Shown: positions 52,290 through 61,031 of the stretch, piece after piece
Layout of the letters: each line of letters starts with the position of its first letter
How positions within the stretch are numbered: position 1 is the stretch's first letter
Origin: Anthropogastromicrobium aceti
GTDB taxonomy: Bacteria; Bacillota; Clostridia; Lachnospirales; Lachnospiraceae
Strand: one strand, 5' to 3'
Assembly (NCBI RefSeq): GCF_025567095.1
Contig: NZ_JAOQJH010000006.1
DNA length: 64,000 nucleotides
Translations under genes and position numbers: made by a program
Notes under the pieces: generated by a model
Told to the model about the DNA's origin: nothing
The model's input: only the letters and a program-made list of their open reading frames with translations
Databases searched by the model: none

Positions 52290-53570
52290 ATGAGTGTACA
52301 GGTAGAAAATCTGGAAAAGAGCATGGCAAAGCTGACAATTGAAGTCAGCGCTGAGCAGTTTGAGGCAGCCATGCAGAAAGCATATATCAAGAACAAGGGC
52401 AGAATTCAGCTGCCTGGTTTCCGCAAGGGCAAGGCACCTCGTGCTATGATCGAAAAGATGTACGGCGCAGGTATCTTCTATGAGGACGCGGCAAATGAGA
52501 TTATTCCAGAGGCTTACGAAGAGGCAGCAAAGGAGAGTGGTTTAGTAATCACTTCTCAGCCAGAGATCGACGTAACACAGATCGAGAAGGGCAAGTCCTT
52601 CATCTTTACTGCAACTGTAGCAGTTAAGCCGGAAGTAACTCTTGGCGAGTATAAGGGTCTTGAGTATGAGGCACAGCCGGTAGAAGTTACCGACGAAGAG
52701 GTTGAGGAAGAACTGAAGAAGGTTCAGAATCAGCAGGCAAGAACTGTAACTGTAGAGGATCGTCCGGTAGCTGACGGTGACATCGTTACCATCGACTATG
52801 AGGGATTTGTTGACGGAACTGCATTTGCAGGCGGCAAGGGTACAGATTATGATCTGACCATCGGTTCTCACAGCTTCATCGATACTTTCGAGGAGCAGTT
52901 AGTTGGCAAGAATGCTGGCGAGGAGACTGAGGTTAACGTTACCTTCCCAGAGCAGTATCATGAGGCTAGCCTGGCAGGAAAGCCGGCTACATTTAAGGTA
53001 ACTGTTAAGGCAATCAAGGCTAAGGAACTGCCAGAGCTTGATGATGAGTTCGCAAGCGAGGTTTCCGATTTCGAGACTCTTGATGAGTACAAGGCTGATT
53101 TAAAGGCTAAGGCTTTAGAGCGCAAGGAGAAGGAAGCTAAGACTGCAAAGCAGAACGCTTTAGTAGACAAGGCTGTTGAGAATGCATCCATGGAGATCGC
53201 AGACGCTATGATCACTTCTCAGGCACGCAACATGGCAAATGATTTCGCACAGAGACTGCAGATGCAGGGCATGACTGTTGATCAGTATCTTCAGTACACT
53301 GGTCTGACAAGAGAGGCTCTTGTTGATCAGATGAAGCCGCAGGCTGAGACTCGTATTAAGAATCGTCTTGTTCTTGAGGCAATTGCTAAGGCTGAGAACA
53401 TCGAAGTTTCTGACGAAGAGGTTGAGGCTGAGATGCAGAAGATGGCAGACGCATACAAGATGGAACTTGACAAGGTTAAGGAGTATCTTGGTGAGGCTGG
53501 CAAGGATAGCTTAAAGGATGATCTGGCTGTACAGAAGGCAGTTGATCTGATCGTAGACAGCGCAAAATAA
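52290..53570 (+). CDS. tig: Trigger factor
   Basis: A 426-residue ribosome-bound chaperone and peptidyl-prolyl isomerase. The N-terminal ribosome-binding domain has GFRKGKAPRAMIEKMYG; the FKBP-type domain starts near residue 150 (DRPVADGDIVTIDYEGFVDG); the rest is the helical C-domain. It folds nascent chains. Strong codon bias fits high expression. First gene of a conserved proteostasis cluster. RBS AGGAGG. Confidence 0.96.
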   Translation: MSVQVENLEKSMAKLTIEVSAEQFEAAMQKAYIKNKGRIQLPGFRKGKAPRAMIEKMYGAGIFYEDAANEIIPEAYEEAAKESGLVITSQPEIDVTQIEKGKSFIFTATVAVKPEVTLGEYKGLEYEAQPVEVTDEEVEEELKKVQNQQARTVTVEDRPVADGDIVTIDYEGFVDGTAFAGGKGTDYDLTIGSHSFIDTFEEQLVGKNAGEETEVNVTFPEQYHEASLAGKPATFKVTVKAIKAKELPELDDEFASEVSDFETLDEYKADLKAKALERKEKEAKTAKQNALVDKAVENASMEIADAMITSQARNMANDFAQRLQMQGMTVDQYLQYTGLTREALVDQMKPQAETRIKNRLVLEAIAKAENIEVSDEEVEAEMQKMADAYKMELDKVKEYLGEAGKDSLKDDLAVQKAVDLIVDSAK

Positions 53571-53590
53571 TTTGTAACTATAAACAGAGG

Positions 53591-53615
53591 CAGCGGCAGA
53601 AAGCCGCTGTCTTTT
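53591..53615 (+). terminator. Attenuator hairpin between tig and clpP
   Basis: CAGCGGC (53591-53597) pairs with GCCGCTG (53603-53609), then TCTTTT. It probably reduces transcription into clpP. No other clear promoter was seen before clpP. Confidence 0.65.
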
Positions 53616-53636
53616 GGAAAGGCTATGGTGACATAT

Positions 53637-54218
53637 ATGGCATTAGTACCTTATGTGGTGGAGCAGACAAACCGCGGAGAGCGTTCTTATGACATTTATT
53701 CCCGTCTTCTCAAAGAGAGAATTATTTTTTTGGGCGAGGAAGTGAATAATGTAACAGCAAACCTGATCGTGGCACAGCTGCTGTTTTTGGAGTCTGAAGA
53801 TCCAAACAAGGATATCAGCTTTTACATCAACAGCCCGGGTGGTTCCATCAGCGATGGTATGGCAATTTACGATACGATGAAGTACATCAAGTGTGATGTA
53901 TCTACAATCTGCATCGGTATGGCAGCCAGCATGGGCGCATTCCTTTTATCAGGAGGAACCAAAGGCAAGCGTTATGCGCTTCCAAATGCGGAGATCATGA
54001 TTCATCAGCCGTCTGGTGGTTCCCAGGGTCAGGCAACTGATATGAAGATCGTTGCTGAACATATTCTGAAAACAAAGGCACGCATGAACAGACTTATGGC
54101 AGAGCATACAGGCCAGCCAGTTGAGAAGGTTGAGGCAGATACCGAGAGAGATAACTGGATGACAGCTGAAGAAGCAAAAGCATATGGCTTGATTGATGAG
54201 ATTATCACGAATCATTGA
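53637..54218 (+). CDS. clpP: ATP-dependent Clp protease proteolytic subunit ClpP
   Basis: A 193-residue serine protease subunit, forming the tetradecameric barrel fed by ClpX. Catalytic Ser in GMAASMGAFLL, His in MIHQPSGG and Asp in TERDNWM. The start is not certain: homologues begin MALVPYVVEQ (ATG 53637, 14 bases from GGAAAGG); ATG 53625 is only two bases from that site and GTG 53628 is an alternative. clpX follows 19 bases later. Confidence 0.95.
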   Translation: MALVPYVVEQTNRGERSYDIYSRLLKERIIFLGEEVNNVTANLIVAQLLFLESEDPNKDISFYINSPGGSISDGMAIYDTMKYIKCDVSTICIGMAASMGAFLLSGGTKGKRYALPNAEIMIHQPSGGSQGQATDMKIVAEHILKTKARMNRLMAEHTGQPVEKVEADTERDNWMTAEEAKAYGLIDEIITNH

Positions 54219-54237
54219 TGATTAAAGGGGATTGACT

Positions 54238-55542
54238 ATGGCAACAAGATCAGAGGATTTACGCTGCTCTTTCTGTGGAAAGTCGCAGAGACAGGTGCGC
54301 AAGCTGATTGCGGGATTAAACGGAAGTTACATCTGCGATGAGTGTACTGAGATTTGCTACGAAATTCTTCAGGAAGAAGAAAATGGCGAGGAAGAAGCAG
54401 GCGGATATAATCCAGGAGACATTAACCTGTTAAAACCAAAGCAGATCATGGAGCATCTCAACCAATACGTAATTGGACAGGATGAGGCAAAAAAAGCACT
54501 GGCAGTAGCTGTGTACAACCATTATAAGCGCATTACCCACATTGAAGAGAGCAGTGACGTTGAGATTCAAAAGAGTAATATTCTCATGCTTGGTCCGACT
54601 GGTTCAGGAAAGACTTACATGGCACAGTCGTTGGCGAAGTTACTCAATGTTCCGTTTGCAATTGCAGATGCAACTTCTCTGACAGAGGCCGGTTATGTGG
54701 GTGAAGATGTTGAAAACATCCTGTTAAAGCTGATTCAGGCAGCCGATTATAACATCGAGCGTGCAGAATACGGTATCATTTATATTGACGAGATTGATAA
54801 GATCACGAAGAAGTCTGAGAATGTATCTATTACCAGAGACGTTTCCGGTGAAGGTGTTCAGCAGGCATTATTAAAGATTTTAGAGGGAACCGTAGCAAGC
54901 GTTCCGCCGCAGGGTGGAAGAAAGCATCCGCATCAGGAGCTTTTACAGATTGATACCACCAACATTTTATTTATCTGCGGAGGTGCATTCGACGGTCTTG
55001 AAAAGATCGTAGAGAGCCGTCTTGGAAGTGGATCAATTGGATTTGGCGCTGAGATTATTGGAAAGGATGAGCGCAGCATCAGTGAATTGTTTGCGCAGGT
55101 GCTTCCAGAAGATTTGGTAAAGTTTGGACTTATACCAGAGTTTATCGGACGTCTTCCTGTTATGGTATCGCTTGAGCAGCTTGACGAGGCAGCTCTTGTA
55201 AAGATTCTTACAGAGCCGAAGAATGCGATTACAAAGCAGTACACGAAGCTGTTTGATATTGACGGTGTAAAGCTCACCTTTACAGAAGATGCAGTCAAAG
55301 CAGTTGCGAAGAAGGCACAGGAAAGAAAGACCGGTGCAAGAGGCTTACGAGCAATTCTAGAGTCCGTCATGATGGATACCATGTACGAGCTGCCTTCTGA
55401 TGATACAGTAGGAGAATGTATCATTACTGAGCAGACAGTAGAGGGAACAGAAAAGCCGCAGATCGTGCGCCGCGATATTGAGGTTGTAAAGCGGGAAGAA
55501 AGAGCCCGCAGATTCCTGAATAAATCCGGGGAGACTGCATGA
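54238..55542 (+). CDS. clpX: ATP-dependent Clp protease ATPase subunit ClpX
   Basis: A 434-residue AAA+ unfoldase. The N-terminal zinc-binding domain has CSFCGKSQRQVRKLI and CDEC (four cysteines). The AAA+ module has Walker A GPTGSGKTYMA, Walker B IIYIDEIDKI, and the C-terminal IGF loop region (GSGSIGFGAEI). It recognises substrates and feeds ClpP. The start at 54238 follows AAAGGGG; TTG 54232 is too close. Confidence 0.96.
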   Translation: MATRSEDLRCSFCGKSQRQVRKLIAGLNGSYICDECTEICYEILQEEENGEEEAGGYNPGDINLLKPKQIMEHLNQYVIGQDEAKKALAVAVYNHYKRITHIEESSDVEIQKSNILMLGPTGSGKTYMAQSLAKLLNVPFAIADATSLTEAGYVGEDVENILLKLIQAADYNIERAEYGIIYIDEIDKITKKSENVSITRDVSGEGVQQALLKILEGTVASVPPQGGRKHPHQELLQIDTTNILFICGGAFDGLEKIVESRLGSGSIGFGAEIIGKDERSISELFAQVLPEDLVKFGLIPEFIGRLPVMVSLEQLDEAALVKILTEPKNAITKQYTKLFDIDGVKLTFTEDAVKAVAKKAQERKTGARGLRAILESVMMDTMYELPSDDTVGECIITEQTVEGTEKPQIVRRDIEVVKREERARRFLNKSGETA

Positions 55543-55556
55543 CAGTCTCCCCCCTT
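55528..55556 (+). terminator. Hairpin spanning the clpX stop codon
   Basis: GGGGAGACTG (55528-55537) pairs perfectly with CAGTCTCCCC (55543-55552); the loop CATGA contains the clpX stop. It is followed by CCTTTCTATTTTTAT, so it may attenuate transcription into lon. Confidence 0.7.
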
Positions 55557-55581
55557 TCTATTTTTATAAGGGAGAAAAACA

Positions 55582-57975
55582 GTGCAAAATACATTAATTA
55601 CAATCGCTCTGCGTGGAATCACCGTATTGCCGCGTATGAGGATTTATCTGGATATGAACAGGCCGATGTCGATTGCAGCGGCGACCAATGCACAGAAGAC
55701 AAATCAGAATGTATTTCTGGTTGCACAGAAGGATCCGAGTGTGGAAAATCCGGGGCAGGAGCAGCTAGAGCAATTTGGTGTTATTGCGCAGGTAAAACAA
55801 ATTATTAAGGGGCCCGAAGACAGCTTCCGTGTGCTGGTCACAGGTCTGCAGTCGGCAAAGCTAGAATCAATTGAGGAATATGTGCCAAATTTGATTGCAA
55901 GGGTGACTGTTTTTGAGTCAGAAAAAAGCGATGAACAAGAAATACTGGCAGATGATTTAGACAAAGAGGATCAGGAAAAAGAAATTGAGGAAGAGGCTAA
56001 AATTCGTGTACTCAAGGATCTGATTGAACAATACTGCCGTGTTCAGCCAAAGGCCAGCAGGGAACTGGCCAATTTGCTGCTGCAGCACATGGATATCGGA
56101 GGCTTTTGTGCACTTATCGCATGCAATTTGCCTATGAAGCAGCAGGAACGTCAGAAATATTTGGCCGCATATCCGGATGAGGAAAAACGCTACGAATTTA
56201 TTTTGGAGTGGCTAAGCAACGAAACGCTTGTAGAGCGATTTCGCGCAGAATACCAGAGCAAGGTGAAAAATGCGCTTGATAAGCAGCAGCGTGACTATAT
56301 TTTGCGTGAACAAATGCGCCTTATTCGAAAGGAACTTGGTGAGGGAGCAGAATCTGCGGCAGACCGCTACGAAAAACAGCTAAAAGAGCTTAAAGCACCA
56401 GAAGAAGTAAAAAAACAGCTTGAAAAAGAAATTAAGCGTCTGCGCAGCAATCCGATGGATGGTCCAGAAAGCAAGGTTAGTCAGAATTATATTGAGACAT
56501 TGCTTGAGATGCCATGGGAGGAGCGCACCAAAGAGCATATCTCGATACGTGCAGCAAGAGAGGAACTTGATAAGGATCATTATGGTCTTGAAAAGGTAAA
56601 GGAGCAGGTGTTAGAATTTCTTGCTGTCAGACAGCTGCAAATGAATGCGCAGGAAGCTGATAAAGAGCAGGAAAAAACACAGCCGCGAAAAGGCGGTCGT
56701 ATTCTTTGCCTTGTAGGACCGCCTGGAACTGGAAAAACATCAATTGCCCGTTCCATTGCTTCTGCATTAAATCGTAAGTATGTGCGAATCAGCCTTGGCG
56801 GTGTGCATGATGAGGCTGAGATTCGCGGTCATAGACGAACATACGTCGCAGCGATGCCGGGGCGTATTGCGCAGGCCATCAAAAAGGCAGGTGTTATAAA
56901 TCCTTTAATGCTTCTTGATGAGCTTGATAAAATGGGAAGCGACAGTTTGCATGGAGATGTATCATCTGCTATGTTAGAGGTACTTGACCCAGAACAGAAC
57001 GCAACATTTACAGATCACTATCTTGAGGTACCGCTTGATCTTTCCGATGTATTATTTGTCGCAACAGCAAATAATTTACAGACAGTTCCGCAGCCATTAC
57101 TTGATCGTATGGAGATCATAGAGGTCAGCAGCTATACTGAAAAAGAAAAATATCAGATTGCCAGTCGTTTTTTGCTTCCAAAGCAGATTGAAGAGGCAGC
57201 GCTACCAGAAGGTCTATTAAGAGTGGATCAGAGTGCACTTGAAAAGGTGATAAGCGGATATACAAAAGAGGCGGGTGTTCGTGGACTTGAAAGACAGCTT
57301 GCTATTATTTGCCGCAAGGCTGCTCTAAAATATCTTGAGGAAAACTGCGAACAAATTGAAGTCACACCAGACAATTTATCAGATTATTTAGGCAGAGAGC
57401 GCTTCCGCAAAGAAGAAATAGCAGCAAAGGGCGAGCCAGGAATTGTCAGAGGTTTGGCATGGACAAGTGTAGGTGGTGTAACTCTTGAAGTTGAAGTAAA
57501 TGTAACACCGGGTAAGGGTCAGATGAAGCTGACAGGAAAGCTTGGTGATGTCATGAAGGAGTCAGCGCAGGCAGCACTTAGCTGTGTACAGAGTGTGGCA
57601 GGTGAGTATGGTATTGAAAGTGATTGGTTTGAAACACATGATATACATATTCATATTCCAGAGGGTGCAGTGCCAAAGGATGGTCCGAGTGCCGGAATTA
57701 CGATGGCAACGGCAATTCTTTCTGCAGTAACAAATCGTGCAGTGCGGCCGGATGTAGCAATGACTGGTGAGATTACGCTTCGTGGTCGTGTACTTGCGAT
57801 TGGTGGCTTAAAGGAAAAACTTCTCGCGGCGAAGGCAGCAGGTGCAACGCTTGTATTTGTGCCGGCTGATAACCGTGCAGATTATGAGGAGTTGACAGAT
57901 GAAGTAACAACAGGGTTGTGTGTGCGCTTTGTAACGCATATGCGCGAAGTTATAAAGGAGGTTTTTGAGGCATGA
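55582..57975 (+). CDS. lon: ATP-dependent protease Lon
   Basis: A 797-residue AAA+ serine protease. The N-terminal substrate domain begins ALRGITVLPRMRIYLDM; the ATPase has Walker A GPPGTGKTS, HRRTYVAAMPGRI and Walker B LMLLDELDKMG; the protease domain shows PKDGPSAGITMATA with the catalytic Ser and the Lys in GGLKEKLLAAKAAG. It degrades damaged and regulatory proteins. It starts at GTG 55582, eight bases after GGGAG. ATGA overlap with engB. Confidence 0.95.
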   Translation: MQNTLITIALRGITVLPRMRIYLDMNRPMSIAAATNAQKTNQNVFLVAQKDPSVENPGQEQLEQFGVIAQVKQIIKGPEDSFRVLVTGLQSAKLESIEEYVPNLIARVTVFESEKSDEQEILADDLDKEDQEKEIEEEAKIRVLKDLIEQYCRVQPKASRELANLLLQHMDIGGFCALIACNLPMKQQERQKYLAAYPDEEKRYEFILEWLSNETLVERFRAEYQSKVKNALDKQQRDYILREQMRLIRKELGEGAESAADRYEKQLKELKAPEEVKKQLEKEIKRLRSNPMDGPESKVSQNYIETLLEMPWEERTKEHISIRAAREELDKDHYGLEKVKEQVLEFLAVRQLQMNAQEADKEQEKTQPRKGGRILCLVGPPGTGKTSIARSIASALNRKYVRISLGGVHDEAEIRGHRRTYVAAMPGRIAQAIKKAGVINPLMLLDELDKMGSDSLHGDVSSAMLEVLDPEQNATFTDHYLEVPLDLSDVLFVATANNLQTVPQPLLDRMEIIEVSSYTEKEKYQIASRFLLPKQIEEAALPEGLLRVDQSALEKVISGYTKEAGVRGLERQLAIICRKAALKYLEENCEQIEVTPDNLSDYLGRERFRKEEIAAKGEPGIVRGLAWTSVGGVTLEVEVNVTPGKGQMKLTGKLGDVMKESAQAALSCVQSVAGEYGIESDWFETHDIHIHIPEGAVPKDGPSAGITMATAILSAVTNRAVRPDVAMTGEITLRGRVLAIGGLKEKLLAAKAAGATLVFVPADNRADYEELTDEVTTGLCVRFVTHMREVIKEVFEA

Positions 57976-58664
57976 TTATCAAATCAGTCAATCTGGAGAC
58001 AGTCTGCGGTATAACGAGCAAGCTTCCAGAAAATGAATTTTCAGAATTTGCATTTGCGGGAAAATCAAATGTAGGAAAGTCTTCTTTGATTAACGGTCTG
58101 ATCAGCCGTAAGGCATATGCGCGTACATCAGCAGAGCCGGGAAAGACACAGACGATTAATTATTATAAGGTCGAGTATCGCGAGAAGTCTCAAAAAGAGA
58201 TAGAAGCACAAGGCCTTGATGCTTCCTATGCGCAGGAAAAAAGTGTTTATTTTGTTGACCTGCCAGGATACGGCTTTGCAAAGGTTTCTATGGAAACAAA
58301 GGAAAAGTGGGGAAAAATGATAGAGAGCTATCTGCACACCTCAAAGCCGTTAAAGGGAGTATTTTTGCTCGTAGATATTCGTCACAAGCCGTCCGCAAAC
58401 GACTGCCAGATGTTTGACTGGATGGTTAACTCAGGCTTTTCACCAGTTGTCATTGCAACAAAGCTCGATAAGATTAAGAGAAGTCAGCTTTCAGCAAGAG
58501 TAAAAGAGATACGAAGTACACTTGGAATGAAATCAAGTGAGGTATTAATCCCGTTTTCTGCTGAGACTAAGCAGGGACGCGAGGAGATTTGGGCGTATAT
58601 AGATAGTAAGAATAAGGAAGAAGAAGGTAAGTTTTATAATGAACGCGAAAGGACAAAATCCTAG
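57972..58664 (+). CDS. engB: Ribosome biogenesis GTPase EngB/YsxC
   Basis: A 230-residue GTPase for 50S assembly. G1 AGKSNVGKSS, G2 around SAEPGKTQTINYY, G3 DLPGYGFAK, G4 TKLDKIKRSQ, G5 IPFSAETKQG. The ATG overlaps the lon stop by four bases. The position after lon is the conserved Firmicute order. The protein has a longer than usual C-terminal tail rich in Glu and Lys. Confidence 0.95.
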   Translation: MIIKSVNLETVCGITSKLPENEFSEFAFAGKSNVGKSSLINGLISRKAYARTSAEPGKTQTINYYKVEYREKSQKEIEAQGLDASYAQEKSVYFVDLPGYGFAKVSMETKEKWGKMIESYLHTSKPLKGVFLLVDIRHKPSANDCQMFDWMVNSGFSPVVIATKLDKIKRSQLSARVKEIRSTLGMKSSEVLIPFSAETKQGREEIWAYIDSKNKEEEGKFYNERERTKS

Positions 58665-58689
58665 CGCATTCCAAATATAGTAAGAATAA

Positions 58690-58723
58690 AAAGCGTTAAG
58701 GAAAAAATCCTTAGCGTTTTTTG
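58690..58723 (+). terminator. Terminator of the engB cluster
   Basis: CGTTAAGGA pairs with TCCTTAGCG, one G-T, followed by a run of T. It marks the last housekeeping gene before the plasmid-like region. Confidence 0.85.
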
Positions 58724-58761
58724 TTTTGCAGAAAAATAAAAAAGAAAGGGGATTTGTACCG

Positions 58762-58950
58762 ATGAGAAAAAAAGCTAAATCCATTACATGGAAAGATCGT
58801 CAGCGAATTGAACTGCTACTAAAGGTTGAATTGCCAGTTACTCAGATCGCAGCAGACATTGGAGTAACACGAGGGGCTATCTATCAAGAAATTACAAGAG
58901 GCGGTCAGCCATATAGTGCTGATCTCGCACAGAAAAATGTGGGGGCATAA
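58762..58950 (+). CDS. Small HTH protein, IS30-transposase-like DNA-binding domain
   Basis: A 62-residue protein that is almost only a helix-turn-helix: ITWKDRQRIELLLKVELPVTQIAADIGVTRGAIYQEITRG followed by QPYSADLAQK. This is the N-terminal HTH and the trailing YxAxxA block of IS30-family transposases, here as a free-standing protein with no catalytic domain. The start at 58762 follows AAAGGGG. The second gene of the cassette begins five bases after its stop. It is a paralogue of the gene at 59445. Probably a small DNA-binding regulator. Confidence 0.72.
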   Translation: MRKKAKSITWKDRQRIELLLKVELPVTQIAADIGVTRGAIYQEITRGGQPYSADLAQKNVGA

Positions 58951-58954
58951 ACAT

Positions 58955-59389
58955 ATGATAATCCGGCAAGTATCTATAGAGTTGAACGAAAAACAATACG
59001 AGAAATTATGTCAAGTGGCAGCCAGTGCTGGAAAGACTGTGAGAAAAGTATTGCAGACATTTGCCGAAGAATTGCCAGAAAACGAATCGCTTCAAGACTG
59101 GCTTGGGCAAAAGCAGGAAAGAAACTTCCTTGCATACCTGTCAGAAAAAGGAAAGCTTGAATTGATGACATCATTGATCGAAAGAACGGTATCCTATCAG
59201 ACAGACCTTTCAGAAGCTTACGCAAAGGGAAAAAGTAGAGCAGTTTCGATTGCTGAAGAAAAGCTGAAGACAAGTTGGCAACTAATTCAAGGGGAGTACA
59301 TCCAATATAAGCAAGAAAATGAGGAAGCAAAACCTCTCATTGATGAGTTGCAAACGGTAAGAAATTGGAAGCTACATGGAAAATTATGA
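58955..59389 (+). CDS. Helical protein of the HTH cassette, copy 1
   Basis: A 144-residue, probably all-helical cytoplasmic protein of unknown function. The N-terminus (IIRQVSIELNEKQYEKLCQVAASAGKTVRKVLQTF) resembles the matching part of the gene at 59652 (IITVHIPKDQYRKFAQIAWQV), and the block LQDWLGQKQERNFLAYLSE matches DWFGNHWWSNFEREDFLGWLAQ there. The C-terminal part is a charged helix. Start 58955 follows GGGGG with good spacing. Its stop overlaps the ATG of a short relic frame. Confidence 0.68.
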   Translation: MIIRQVSIELNEKQYEKLCQVAASAGKTVRKVLQTFAEELPENESLQDWLGQKQERNFLAYLSEKGKLELMTSLIERTVSYQTDLSEAYAKGKSRAVSIAEEKLKTSWQLIQGEYIQYKQENEEAKPLIDELQTVRNWKLHGKL

Positions 59390-59463
59390 GAGACGATCAG
59401 CAATATAGTGCCGATCAAGCTCAGAAAAGTAAGGAATGGAAATCATGGAAAACAAAGAAGTAA
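59386..59463 (+). pseudogene. Relic or micro-ORF with the HTH tail (third copy)
   Basis: A 25-codon frame begins with an ATG that overlaps the preceding stop (ATGA at 59386). It encodes DDQQYSADQAQKSKE, the tail block that follows the HTH in both complete copies (QPYSADLAQK, EPYSAEEAQRR), but the HTH itself is gone. It is best read as the remains of a third HTH gene, or a recombination scar. It might still be translated. It overlaps the start of the second HTH gene. Confidence 0.55.
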
Positions 59464-59648
59464 AGCGTTTCAAAAGACTGAAATATGCAGACAGGATAAA
59501 AATCGAGGAACTTTTAAATCAAGATTACTCGAAAGATGAAATTGCAAATCAGTTGCATGTGCATCGAGCAACGATTTATCGCGAGATCGCAAGGACTGGA
59601 GAGCCATATAGTGCGGAGGAAGCACAGCGTAGATTGACAGGAGAGTAA
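59445..59648 (+). CDS. Small HTH protein, IS30-transposase-like domain, copy 2
   Basis: A 67-residue paralogue of the gene at 58762: RLKYADRIKIEELLNQDYSKDEIANQLHVHRATIYREIARTG then EPYSAEEAQRRL. Same HTH and YSAxxAQ tail, with no transposase catalytic domain. ATG 59445 has AAGGA 10 bases upstream; ATG 59436 is too close to it. The helical-protein gene follows three bases after the stop. Unrelated enough in sequence from copy 1 to suggest an old duplication or separate acquisitions. Confidence 0.72.
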   Translation: MENKEVKRFKRLKYADRIKIEELLNQDYSKDEIANQLHVHRATIYREIARTGEPYSAEEAQRRLTGE

Positions 59649-59651
59649 CAA

Positions 59652-60254
59652 ATGGAAGAACAAATTATTACAGTACACATTCCGAAGGATCAATACCGCA
59701 AATTTGCTCAAATAGCATGGCAGGTCAATGTGCCAATGCAAACGATCCTTTCACAGTTTGTGGCAGATTTTACAAGTGATAGATGGGGAACTGCTGAAGG
59801 AACCATGGCAAAAGATTGGTTCGGGAATCATTGGTGGAGCAATTTTGAACGAGAGGATTTTTTGGGTTGGTTAGCTCAAAGTAATCAGTTAAACGAGGTA
59901 TTGGAAACACAGCAAAAGCTAGACAACTGCAAAAAAGAAATCACAACTTTGCAAAAGGAACTAGAAACTGGCTATATGGAGGCAGGAGGAGTTTTTTACA
60001 ATTGGAAGACTGTGATTTCGGCAGATTTGACTCCTAGATACAAAACAAGAAACGAATGGGAAGCGGATCAAAAAGAACGCATTCGAGAGCAAAAAGTAAT
60101 CAAGGCAGAACAAGAAAGCGTGATTCTTGACTTCTGGAGTCGGTATCAAGACTACAGAAAGGCGGAAGATGAAAATGAAACAGAAGAGGAAGAGTCTTTA
60201 AAAGAGGAACTAAAAAAGCTCCGCCAATGGCGAAAGCAAGTGCATTGGGACTAG
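59652..60254 (+). CDS. Helical protein of the HTH cassette, copy 2
   Basis: A 200-residue cytoplasmic protein. The N-terminal half parallels the 58955 product (IPKDQYRKFAQIAWQVNVPMQTIL; DWFGNHWW; EREDFLGWLAQSNQLNEVLE). The second half is a long charged coiled-coil with a FYNWKTVISADLTPRYKTRNEW insertion near residue 115. No catalytic motif recognised. The constant pairing of HTH gene and this type of protein points to a functional unit, perhaps a DNA-binding/partner pair in element regulation or segregation. Confidence 0.68.
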   Translation: MEEQIITVHIPKDQYRKFAQIAWQVNVPMQTILSQFVADFTSDRWGTAEGTMAKDWFGNHWWSNFEREDFLGWLAQSNQLNEVLETQQKLDNCKKEITTLQKELETGYMEAGGVFYNWKTVISADLTPRYKTRNEWEADQKERIREQKVIKAEQESVILDFWSRYQDYRKAEDENETEEEESLKEELKKLRQWRKQVHWD

Positions 60255-60323
60255 ACAAAGGGAGCAGTAACTAAAGGCAAATTGCAATAACTATCAAATT
60301 AACAAAGGAGCAGACGAAAAATT

Positions 60324-61031
60324 ATGAAGACAATTGCATTTTATAATAATAAGGGTGGCGTGGGAAAAACTACACTGGCTGCCAATGTAGGCTATAACTT
60401 ATCAACTATGGGATACCGTGTATTGCTGGTAGATTGTGATCCGCAGGGCAACTTATCATCCTTTTTTTGTCGGTACGACCTTACCAAAAAGGGTTTGATG
60501 CAGGCATTGGGTGGACAGCCGCGTTGTATCTATCGTACAGCATACAGAGGACTAGATATTTTGCCGGGTAACATCTACAGTGAGGCACTTACACCACAGC
60601 CACAAACCATGGCAACATTGTTGCAGGGATACGCAGCACATTATGATTATTGCATCTTGGATTGTGCGCCAGCATTTTCGCGACTGACGGAGTCAGCCGT
60701 GCAAGCATCCGATCAGGTTATTATCCCGATCAAGTTGGATAATTTTTCAATCGAGGGCATCGACACAACAATGTCAAAACTTGCAGATCCATCGACAGCG
60801 CATGTTGTGATTAACGCATTTGCGCCATCAAGAGCAGCTAAGGATTTTTTGACAAAGCTGGTACAGACATATGATTATCCGCTCTGCGAAACACTGGTGC
60901 GCTACTCAACTGTAGTAGATGCGGCTAACTATCGCAAAAAACCGCTAGCAAAGAAAGCAAAATTCCATTGGGTCACGGCGGATATGATGGATCTAACAGA
61001 GGAGGTATGCGGATATGGCATCGCTAACTGA
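60324..61031 (+). CDS. ParA-family partition ATPase
   Basis: A 235-residue deviant-Walker ATPase. N-terminal MKTIAFYNNKGGVGKTTLAANVGYNLS carries the KGGVGKTT loop; the second motif is VDCDPQGNLSSF and the third LDCAPAFSRLTES. It lacks an N-terminal HTH, so it is of the small ParA (type Ib-like/Soj) kind. It partitions the element together with ParB, whose gene overlaps it by 17 bases. RBS AAAGGAG. Confidence 0.92.
   Translation: MKTIAFYNNKGGVGKTTLAANVGYNLSTMGYRVLLVDCDPQGNLSSFFCRYDLTKKGLMQALGGQPRCIYRTAYRGLDILPGNIYSEALTPQPQTMATLLQGYAAHYDYCILDCAPAFSRLTESAVQASDQVIIPIKLDNFSIEGIDTTMSKLADPSTAHVVINAFAPSRAAKDFLTKLVQTYDYPLCETLVRYSTVVDAANYRKKPLAKKAKFHWVTADMMDLTEEVCGYGIAN

Noticed and set aside
54933..55622. 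A 229-codon minus-strand frame opposite clpX
   Set aside because: Serine/arginine-rich shadow of a conserved clpX sequence; no start signals.
58762..60254. Toxin-antitoxin interpretation of the two HTH + helical gene pairs
   Set aside because: Size and tandem order would suit, but no known toxin fold or motif is visible, so only a two-gene cassette is claimed.
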